DNA of 5,446 nt from Methanocalculus sp. (GTDB taxonomy: Archaea > Halobacteriota > Methanomicrobia > Methanomicrobiales > Methanocorpusculaceae): positions 1-5,446 of the forward strand of contig NZ_JARVGN010000126.1 in assembly GCF_029762515.1 (NCBI RefSeq), given 5' to 3'. The number at the start of each line of letters is the position of its first letter. Positions within the stretch are counted from its first letter, which is position 1. Position numbers and translations under genes: made by a program. The notes beneath the pieces are model-generated. The model did not search any database, was not told where the DNA came from, and saw nothing but the letters and a program-made list of their open reading frames with translations. Of this stretch, positions 1 to 5,330 are shown piece by piece.

Positions 1-1
1 C

Positions 2-347
2 TGGGTAGCCCGAGCTACCAACCTCGAGGGGGTGCAGGTGACGGCCGGATCGCTCGAGAAAGCGTATGATGCTATACGTAAGAAGGTCGAAGCCCACCGG
101 GCGGCGAAGCCCCCTGACCACCGGCCACATCGATGCCCATTCTATCCGGCTGCTCGACGCCTCTGCCGAGGATGTGGTAGCCCGGCTCTCGCGGTCTGAT
201 GGTGATACTGGTTCTGGAGCGATCGATCGGGCCCTGGCCGCCCTGACGGAGATCGATCTTTTGGAGCCGGAAGCCTATCTCGATGTCCTGTTTTCGAAGG
301 CAGGGGTCAGGCTGGGGAAGAAGTTGCTGGCGAGGTGGGAGGGGTGA
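2..347 (+). pseudogene. 3' part of a frameshifted gene of unknown function (left flank)
   Basis: Two frames together look like one protein. From base 2 one frame reads without a stop through a natural-looking helical stretch (VARATNLEG...AYDAIRKKVEAHRAAK, G/C-biased third positions). After the run of five C at 112-116 it degenerates into Cys/Arg/Pro-rich sequence and stops at 197-199. The neighbouring frame is poor before that point (MMLYVRRSKPTGRR) but becomes protein-like after it, ending ...FSKAGVRLGKKLLARWEG at a TGA at 345-347. A single extra base in the C run would join them, so I read this as a broken gene or a sequencing error. The 5' end lies outside the window. The alternative is a separate 93-residue gene starting at 66, which I think less likely. 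I do not recognise the family. Its last 85 bases recur at 4708-4792, on the other side of the defence cassette, which makes it the probable insertion target. Confidence 0.5.
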
Positions 348-348
348 G
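264..348 (+). repeat. Left copy of an 85-base direct repeat flanking the cassette
   Basis: Bases 264-348 match 4708-4792 at 78 of 85 positions with no gaps. The mismatches are at 267, 272, 289, 302, 308, 312 and 329. Perfect runs cover 273-288, 313-328 and 330-348. The repeat is the 3' coding end of the left flanking gene including its stop codon, and similarity stops right after the stop (GTGAG then ATTG here, GTGAG then GGAA in the right copy). This is the arrangement expected for an element that enters the 3' end of a gene and carries a replacement tail, or for duplication during rearrangement. Confidence 0.85.
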
Positions 349-368
349 ATTGATTTCAAAAAAATTGG

Positions 369-382
369 TGTTTATTTATTAG
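369..382 (+). promoter_or_regulatory. Possible TATA-type promoter of the cassette
   Basis: The AT-rich stretch between the left repeat and the first reading frame holds TTTATTTATT at 371-380, preceded by an A-rich tract (359-364). If the host is an archaeon this fits a TATA box, with transcription starting near 400 and leading into the operon. No regulator binding site is evident. It rests only on base composition and position. Confidence 0.3.
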
Positions 383-444
383 GTATTATTCCAAAAGTCA
401 ATTGAAAAGCGACTTATTGGGGCAGGTTTAATCAAAACACTAGG

Positions 445-627
445 ATGAATAATTCACGAAATTCTGCCACTGTTTTATGGAATCAGCAGTATAATCCTGT
501 TCAATATCGCGATACAGCTCCCTATTGTGCAAGAAATCTCATAGAGTGGCATAATGATGAGTACCGGGGGTACCTGGAAGAGAAGTGGCCGAAGTGTGGG
601 AGCTGGCTACAGGAGGAAGTGCCATGA
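445..627 (+). CDS. Doubtful 60-residue hypothetical protein, ATGA-coupled to the next gene
   Basis: The frame starts at ATG 445 and stops at TGA 625-627, overlapping the next gene's ATG at 624 in an ATGA, the usual mark of translational coupling. I see no proper ribosome binding site: only TAGG directly abuts the ATG, and GGGGCAGG at 419-426 is too far away. The frame is open back to a TGA at 403-405. The first half is AT-rich and low in protein character. The second half, from about residue 33 (LIEWHNDEYRGYLEEKWP), looks like a real helical C-terminus with several Trp residues, and the DNA turns GC-rich from about 560. It could be a tiny first gene of the operon, or the surviving 3' end of an older gene truncated at the AT-rich junction. 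No family is recognised. Confidence 0.35.
   Translation: MNNSRNSATVLWNQQYNPVQYRDTAPYCARNLIEWHNDEYRGYLEEKWPKCGSWLQEEVP
611..616 (+). promoter_or_regulatory. Ribosome binding site AGGAGG for the 90-residue protein
   Basis: AGGAGG lies 7 bases before ATG 624. It decides in favour of this start over the in-frame ATG at 585, which has no such site and would add 13 residues encoded inside the previous reading frame. Confidence 0.75.
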
Positions 628-896
628 CCGACGAATCTCCCCCAGTACCGCCACCCGATGGCGAATCCCCTTACACGCGTGACGACCTCAGCGACATCAA
701 CACACTTGCGGTGAAGGAATTTATCCGCTTAATCCAGTCAGATCAGTCTCTTGCACCAGAATGGAAAGAGGAAATGCTTCGCATGCTCGACCTGGGCGTG
801 CCTGATGATATATCATCGCTCGAAAAAATGATCGAGGAGGCCGTTGATGCAGCAACTCAAGAGGCTGAGCGTAAAAAATTGCCGCGGGATAGTTAA
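624..896 (+). CDS. Small acidic protein, first core gene of the ATPase-DUF262 operon
   Basis: A 90-residue protein with a strong AGGAGG site 7 bases upstream. The N-terminal ~20 residues are proline- and acid-rich and probably disordered (PPVPPPDGES). Residues about 23-85 look like three amphipathic helices: one around VKEFIRLIQ, one around WKEEMLRMLDLG, and one around SLEKMIEEAVDAATQEAERKK. I count 22 Asp/Glu against 10 Lys/Arg, so it is strongly acidic. There is no signal peptide, membrane segment or catalytic motif. Its last 50 bases are shared, in another frame, with the start of the ATPase gene, so the two are tightly coupled and probably made in a fixed ratio. By position it is likely a partner or regulator of the ATPase, comparable to the small first component of other three-gene ATPase/nuclease defence systems. 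I do not recognise the family, so its role is inferred from context only. Confidence 0.8.
   Translation: MTDESPPVPPPDGESPYTRDDLSDINTLAVKEFIRLIQSDQSLAPEWKEEMLRMLDLGVPDDISSLEKMIEEAVDAATQEAERKKLPRDS
834..840 (+). promoter_or_regulatory. Ribosome binding site GAGGAGG for the ATPase gene, inside the preceding gene
   Basis: GAGGAGG ends 6 bases before ATG 847 and lies within the coding sequence of the 90-residue protein. It supports ATG 847 over the adjacent TTG at 844, and shows that the 50-base gene overlap is real and not an over-extended start. Confidence 0.75.
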
Positions 897-3243
897 TGGA
901 CCAGATATCCGTTTTGGTACCGGTGGTGTGCTGATCTGCGGTGATAACGGTACGGGCAAGAGCTCTTACGTCGATGCCTTGGAAAAAGTGCTCACTGGAA
1001 ATTGCAGTTCACTTGATATTCGAACACAGGGGCTTTCGTGGCGGCTGCAAGGGGGTCATATTTTTGCAGAGGCCGCCCCTGAAATTGAACTGGAGATCTC
1101 CGACGGAAATCTAATCCGTACCATTACCCTCGAATCTTCACCATCATCCTGCCCCCGCCCACTAAAGCAATTTCTTCAGGCATCTCGTGAAGGCGGTTTT
1201 ATTCTTCGCCGACGGACGTTGCTTGATTTTATCGACGCGAAACCTGCAGATCGCTGGAAGGCCGTGGAGACGATACTCAATGTTGCCCAATTCAGAGAAT
1301 TTGAGCAGAAGCTGATTGATCTGAACAAGCATCTCAGGGAGCAAGCTGAAACGGCTGCTGAATCTGTATTAGCTGACGAAACAGAAATTCGTGAATTACT
1401 TGGGATCGAGCAGGAAATACCAATTGATGAATCGAGCTGCATTGGTAAATTAAATGAAAAAATACGCTCTTTAGGCCTTTTGGAAATTACCTCTTACGAA
1501 GAGATTGAGGTTGTATTATCAACAGTAAAACAGCATCTCGCAGCATTCTCCGATATGGAAAAATGGCAGAGATTACTACAATTTGGTGAATTGCTGAGAA
1601 AAGCACCGATATATCAAGAAATAATTGATTTAATATCTTCCTATGACGAGATATCACAGAATATTGACGAAGAATCGAAAAAATTGGTAGGTCATTTTTA
1701 TGAAGAAGTACTCAAGAGCGGTCTTCAATGGATTCAAGAAGATAAATTAGAGAGCTGCCCGCTGTGCGGAAGTTCGATTTCCTTTAATGAAGTTCAATCG
1801 TACGTTAATCAACGATTAGAAGAACATTCAACAATCATTCAATTAAAGGCCGATCGTACACCAATTCACACAGATCTCATAGAAAAAATTCGGTTCTATA
1901 TATCATTTCTTGATGAAGTGCATGAATATCTTGAAAATGGAGTTACATCAGCATATTCAGCACAATTTGAAGAATTCAGGAAAACAATCAAAAAAATTGG
2001 GAGTTTAAACTTTTCTGTTCTGGACAGCGGTAAAATTCAACCTTATCTTGCTGTTCTTAAAAAACAAGATGATTCATTGATTATTAGTTCAATGCACCAG
2101 GAAATTGACGAAACCTGCACACCATCACCGGATATGGAAAGGTATAAAGAATTATTTCAGCTAAGTGGGTACCTTCAAACCATTCCTGTTCATCTCGATA
2201 ATATCCGTTATGCGCTGAAAGTAATTGAGTCAAATGAATATTGTCAGACACAAACGGATCAACTTTGTGCTCTGGCAACACAAGCCCGGAAAAACGCCGT
2301 CCAAATCTTCATGGAGGCAATCTCCGATACTGCTGATGAATTGTATCAATATGTTCACCCAGGAGAATCCATCGGCTCATTGGAAATAAATGTGAGGCAA
2401 CGGACTAACGCCGGTTTAGAACTGAAAAGTGAATTTTATGGTATCTCCGGGGATCCACGTGGTCATTATAGCGAAGGACATGTGGATTCACTCGGTTTGT
2501 GTATTTTCCTTGCAATAAGGCGTTTCCAATTTCAACAATGTCCAGATGTCGCTCTCCTCGTTCTCGATGACGTGCTCCATAGTGTCGACGGCAACCACCG
2601 TCTTGCAACTGCTCAGATGATCTTTGAAAAATTCAATGACCATCAGATTTTAATCACAACGCATGACCCGGTCTGGTTTGAAAACCTGAAATTTGCCTCA
2701 AGAAGGCATATGAACGGTAAAAAATTTGTACAATATAAAATTTCGGACTGGAATATCAAGGAGGGTCCAATATTTGGTGATCACCTGAACGATTACGAAT
2801 GGCTCACTTCAGATCGCTGCCGTACGGCTACTCCAAGTGATAAAGCGATCAAGGCGGGAAGATTGCTCGAAGCGATGCTTCAGGATCTTTGCCACAACCT
2901 TCAGATGAAGGTAACTTACAGCAAGACTGGCAATTATACTATAGATCCCCTGTGGACCTCTTTCTATAATACAGCTCTGAGATTCAAAGGATTTAATGAA
3001 GTTTCTGAAGACTGTTTGAACCAGATTGAAGCAACGCGCCAAGTTCGAAATTGGATTGGAGCACATTGGAATGAATGGGCTTTGGGTTTAACCAATCCGG
3101 AAGCGCAAAATTTTTGCAATGCAGTTATTGAGTTGCGAAAACTGGTTTATTGTGAGTCTTGCGGTCAATTTATCAAACGCATCAGTGATTTGGATGGCGT
3201 ATGGGCCTGCAGAGGACAACATCTGAAATATAAGAAAAATTGA
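847..3243 (+). CDS. SMC/Rad50-like ABC ATPase with zinc-hook motif and HEPN-like C-terminal domain (RloC-like)
   Basis: A 798-residue protein. The N-terminal strand (KRLSVKNCRGI, residues 5-15) is followed by Walker A GDNGTGKS (32-39) and a Q-loop-like FILRRRTLLDFID (118-130). Long helical arms follow, with a CPLCG motif at 304-308 (Cys304, Cys307) like the Rad50/RloC zinc hook. The second ATPase half has a signature-like YSEGHVDSLGL (541-551), Walker B LLVLDD (570-575, Asp574-Asp575), D-loop SVD (579-581) and switch His606 (ITTHDP). After this head comes a helical domain with R672-L-L-E675 and RNWIGAH (Arg734, His740), fitting the R-x4-6-H motif of HEPN ribonucleases. The end is a probable zinc site: Cys769, Cys772, Cys788, His792. 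ABC heads with a zinc hook and C-terminal HEPN-class nuclease are the plan of the RloC anticodon nuclease, so an ATP-controlled RNA-cleaving, cytoplasmic defence protein is inferred. Substrate is unknown. ATPase assignment is firm; the RNase tail is moderate. An ATPase-only partner of the DUF262 nuclease is the alternative. Confidence 0.9.
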   Translation: MQQLKRLSVKNCRGIVNGPDIRFGTGGVLICGDNGTGKSSYVDALEKVLTGNCSSLDIRTQGLSWRLQGGHIFAEAAPEIELEISDGNLIRTITLESSPSSCPRPLKQFLQASREGGFILRRRTLLDFIDAKPADRWKAVETILNVAQFREFEQKLIDLNKHLREQAETAAESVLADETEIRELLGIEQEIPIDESSCIGKLNEKIRSLGLLEITSYEEIEVVLSTVKQHLAAFSDMEKWQRLLQFGELLRKAPIYQEIIDLISSYDEISQNIDEESKKLVGHFYEEVLKSGLQWIQEDKLESCPLCGSSISFNEVQSYVNQRLEEHSTIIQLKADRTPIHTDLIEKIRFYISFLDEVHEYLENGVTSAYSAQFEEFRKTIKKIGSLNFSVLDSGKIQPYLAVLKKQDDSLIISSMHQEIDETCTPSPDMERYKELFQLSGYLQTIPVHLDNIRYALKVIESNEYCQTQTDQLCALATQARKNAVQIFMEAISDTADELYQYVHPGESIGSLEINVRQRTNAGLELKSEFYGISGDPRGHYSEGHVDSLGLCIFLAIRRFQFQQCPDVALLVLDDVLHSVDGNHRLATAQMIFEKFNDHQILITTHDPVWFENLKFASRRHMNGKKFVQYKISDWNIKEGPIFGDHLNDYEWLTSDRCRTATPSDKAIKAGRLLEAMLQDLCHNLQMKVTYSKTGNYTIDPLWTSFYNTALRFKGFNEVSEDCLNQIEATRQVRNWIGAHWNEWALGLTNPEAQNFCNAVIELRKLVYCESCGQFIKRISDLDGVWACRGQHLKYKKN

Positions 3244-3258
3244 GGTAGTTGATGCATT

Positions 3259-4614
3259 ATGATTGAGAATGAAAATTCACTAGATAATGATTTTTTGACA
3301 GAAGGGGAAGATGAAGACGACATCCAATTAACGCTTGAGGAAGATGATCGGAGAATTCTGACGAAACCAAGCGACCCGGAAATAAAATCGCTCTACGATA
3401 AATGGAAACGTGGAAAACTCATTCTTCAACCGGATTTTCAGCGACAATATGTCTGGGATAATAAGAAAGCAAGCAAATTGATCGAATCAGCCCTCATGGC
3501 AATCCCTCTTCCCACTTTGTATTTTGCTGAGGAATCAAATGGTCAACAATCAGTAATTGATGGCCAGCAAAGATTGACTGCATTCTTTTCGTATTTAGAT
3601 GGTGATTTCCCAGATGGAAAGACGTTTAAGTTGTCCGGTATGACGGCTTTCCCAGAGCTCAACCGTAAGACATTTTCAGATCTCGATGAAGAGACGCAGG
3701 ATAAAATTCAGGATTTTACTGTCCGTACGATTACAATTCTTAAAGGAAGCGACGCCGATTTAAAATTTGAGATATTTGAACGCCTCAATACCGGTTCAGT
3801 TCCTCTGAATGATATGGAGATCCGCAATTGTGTATATAGGGGTCCATATCTCAAATTATTAAAGGAATTAGCTGCAGATTCTGAATTTTTGAAGTTAATG
3901 GGATTAGAAGGGCCACAAAAAAGGATGAAAGATGTTGAATTTGTTCTTCGTTTTGCTGCATTTTACCATGAAACATATCTGAGGTATAAGCCTTCGATGA
4001 AACAATTTTTCAACCGGGATATGGAAAAATATCGATATATATCCGAAAAAGAGGCAAAAGAACTCAAAGAAGCCTTTAAGAAGGCTGTTTCAATAATAAA
4101 TTCGCTGTTTGGGGGAAATGCATTTAAGAGATTCTATCCCGGAACAGCAGACGACCCAAATGGCAAATGGGAGCAAAAAAGGTTCAATGCTTCGCTTTAT
4201 GACGTATATCTTGGAATTTTTTGTGATAAAGATAAAAACCAAGTTTATCAGGCATTGGATGCCCTTCGCGAGGGAATCATCGATCTGATGATATCAGATT
4301 CGGAGTTCATTGAGGCAATCCTCATTGGGACGAGCGAACAGGAGAGAGTGAAAAAACGCTTTGATATCATGCGAAGGACGGTCGAGGATATTCTGTCGAA
4401 ATATCATAAACAGCCTCGCTGTTTTTCTCTGAACCTCAAAGAACAGCTCTACAAAGAGAATCCGACATGTGCTATCTGTGGACAGAGAATCCAGCATATC
4501 GATGACGCAGCAGTGGATCATATCGAGCAGTACTGGACGGGAGGAAAAACAATTCCAGAAAATGCCCGTCTGACGCACAGGTATTGCAATATGGCAAGGT
4601 CACGAAATGATTGA
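3259..4614 (+). CDS. DUF262 (ParB/GmrS-like) NTPase with C-terminal HNH endonuclease
   Basis: A 451-residue protein. The first ~35 residues are very acidic (EGEDEDD) and probably a flexible tail. The DUF262 domain follows, with QPDFQRQYVW at 57-66, the hallmark VIDGQQRLTAF at 99-109, and FERLNTGSVPLNDMEIRN around 173-190. In GmrS-type proteins DUF262 binds and hydrolyses NTP to control a nuclease. A helical middle part leads to an HNH nuclease at about 402-447: Cys404-x2-Cys407, Asp420-His421, Asn435, His440 and Cys443-Asn444. All expected metal and catalytic positions are present, so it should be an active DNA endonuclease. GmrSD-type proteins usually carry DUF1524 at the C-terminus; here an HNH of the C-x2-C class takes its place. 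ATG 3259 is chosen because ATG 3252 runs into a stop after four codons. GAGGT at 3242-3246 is a weak, somewhat distant binding site overlapping the ATPase stop. The 15-base gap implies one transcript and one functional unit with the ATPase. Confidence 0.92.
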   Translation: MIENENSLDNDFLTEGEDEDDIQLTLEEDDRRILTKPSDPEIKSLYDKWKRGKLILQPDFQRQYVWDNKKASKLIESALMAIPLPTLYFAEESNGQQSVIDGQQRLTAFFSYLDGDFPDGKTFKLSGMTAFPELNRKTFSDLDEETQDKIQDFTVRTITILKGSDADLKFEIFERLNTGSVPLNDMEIRNCVYRGPYLKLLKELAADSEFLKLMGLEGPQKRMKDVEFVLRFAAFYHETYLRYKPSMKQFFNRDMEKYRYISEKEAKELKEAFKKAVSIINSLFGGNAFKRFYPGTADDPNGKWEQKRFNASLYDVYLGIFCDKDKNQVYQALDALREGIIDLMISDSEFIEAILIGTSEQERVKKRFDIMRRTVEDILSKYHKQPRCFSLNLKEQLYKENPTCAICGQRIQHIDDAAVDHIEQYWTGGKTIPENARLTHRYCNMARSRND

Positions 4615-4631
4615 ATAAAAAAGAGAAATTT

Positions 4632-4643
4632 TGGAATGTTCCA
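4632..4643. terminator. Weak inverted repeat after the operon, possible transcript end
   Basis: TGGAA-TG-TTCCA forms perfect 5-base arms 18 bases after the nuclease stop codon, preceded by an A-rich run (4615-4627) and TTTT at 4629-4632. The loop of two bases is too tight for a stable hairpin and no T-run follows. It could equally be a protein-binding palindrome or chance. Confidence 0.2.
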
Positions 4644-4791
4644 CCATGGGGTAAATGAAAAAATCACTTTTCCGGTATCGGCTGATCTGAAGAAGAACGG
4701 TATGCTCGAGTCGGACGCCTATCTCGATGTCCGGTTTTCGAAGGCCGGGGTGAGGTTGGGGAAGAAGTTGCTTGCGAGGTGGGAGGGGTGA
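4636..4791 (+). pseudogene. 51-codon junction ORF ending in a copy of the left flanking gene's tail
   Basis: ATG 4636 opens a frame ending at TGA 4789-4791. Codons 1-24 (MFHHGVNEKITFPVSADL...) have no counterpart in the left gene. From Leu-Glu at 4705-4710 onward it reads SDAYLDVRFSKAGVRLGK and KLLARWEG, almost the same as the end of the left flanking gene. Four residues differ in the shared 28-residue tail: P/S, E/D and L/R substitutions, plus M/L just before it. No good ribosome binding site precedes ATG 4636. It is best read as the displaced or replacement 3' end of the interrupted flanking gene, with the start codon probably fortuitous. A genuine small paralogous gene is possible but less likely. 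Confidence 0.5.
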
Positions 4792-4792
4792 G
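4708..4792 (+). repeat. Right copy of the 85-base direct repeat flanking the cassette
   Basis: This pairs with 264-348 (7 mismatches in 85 bases, same orientation, offset 4444 bases). It keeps the reading frame and stop codon of the left gene's C-terminus. Seven differences mean the copies are not a fresh target duplication. Either the duplication is old, or the element brought its own related gene tail. Confidence 0.85.
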
Positions 4793-4818
4793 GGAAAACA
4801 TGAATGCAGTGAATGGAG

Positions 4819-4835
4819 GGGATGAAATACATCCC
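4819..4835. terminator. Hairpin between converging reading frames
   Basis: GGGATG (4819-4824) and CATCCC (4830-4835) form a perfect 6-base stem with loop AAATA. A further GGAGG at 4815-4819 and CCTCC at 4848-4852 could make an alternative, wider stem. It sits downstream of the plus-strand repeat ORF and just past the stop of the minus-strand gene, where a shared transcript end would be expected. No U-tract follows on either strand, so termination is only suggested. Confidence 0.3.
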
Positions 4836-4857
4836 GCGCACCTGAAACCTCCGATGC

Positions 4858-5247
4858 CTATGCAGCTGGGCTTGGGGAGATAGCGCCCAGAAATATGACA
4901 TTGTCAAGACTGGTCTCTGCAAGAATAACCTGCCTGTTGGTTACGATTTGGGAGAAATCCTTGGTCCAGAGGATCGTCCCGTCAACATTCCCGGCGACGT
5001 CGTGAGCGCCGAGGAAAACCTCGATGTCATCGGGATTGTCGATGTGCCCGTCCAGGCTGCGATAGATCTTGGCGTCGGGGGTTCGCCGGGTGGGGAAGGT
5101 GAGTACGGTTCTGTCTTCTAGCCGTTCGAGGCGGCTGACACATTCCCATGTATATGCTTCATGTCCCTGGCGGAGCTTCGTGACGAGCTGGTTCGGGTCA
5201 TGGTCGAACGCATCTGCAGCGACGTAGACGATGGGAGAGATCCTCAT
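4858..5247 (-). CDS. Hypothetical protein, possibly PIN-like, right flank
   Basis: A 129-residue protein on the minus strand with strong G/C bias at third codon positions, as expected for a host gene; the overlapping plus-strand frame lacks this. The C-terminal half alternates helices and strands with spaced acids: Asp73-Asp74 before a helix (IEVFLGAHD), then TILWTKDF with Asp97, then VILAETSLDNVIFLG. This resembles the second half of a PIN-domain nuclease, in which D...A...xxTxDxDF carries metal-binding acids. The usual N-terminal strand with DTS/DTN is not visible; the protein starts MRISPIVYVAADAF. An in-frame TAG lies two codons before the ATG, and GGAG directly abuts the start, so the N-terminus may be lost or the start unusual. 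Whether it is a VapC-like toxin is uncertain; no antitoxin gene is seen beside it. It runs opposite to the cassette and is not part of that operon. Confidence 0.65.
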   Translation of the reverse strand: MRISPIVYVAADAFDHDPNQLVTKLRQGHEAYTWECVSRLERLEDRTVLTFPTRRTPDAKIYRSLDGHIDNPDDIEVFLGAHDVAGNVDGTILWTKDFSQIVTNRQVILAETSLDNVIFLGAISPSPAA

Positions 5248-5330
5248 CTCCTATATGGTTTCCGGCAGAGCGCTTGGCGGCGATTCCTACCCTCTTTCCC
5301 ATCGCATCGCATCCATGCCTGGATCTGTCA

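Noticed and set aside
72..359. Minus-strand 95-codon reading frame over the left flank
   Set aside because: It is Pro/Arg/Gly-rich, as typical of antisense frames in GC-rich coding DNA, and it overlaps the better-supported plus-strand gene end.
1162..1442. Minus-strand frames inside the ATPase gene
   Set aside because: They lie opposite the conserved Q-loop region, which is clearly coding on the plus strand; Ser/Cys/Arg-rich shadows.
3252..3266. ATG 3252 as start of the nuclease gene
   Set aside because: It is in a different frame and reaches a TGA after four codons; ATG 3259 is the first usable start in the DUF262 frame.
4719..4922. Minus-strand reading frame across the right repeat
   Set aside because: It crosses the repeat, the hairpin and the end of the other minus-strand gene, with His/Phe-rich, unnatural composition. 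It is a shadow of the repeat.
5297..5316. ATCGC tandem units as a possible CRISPR or iteron array
   Set aside because: Only two to three 5-base units and no spacer structure; probably chance.
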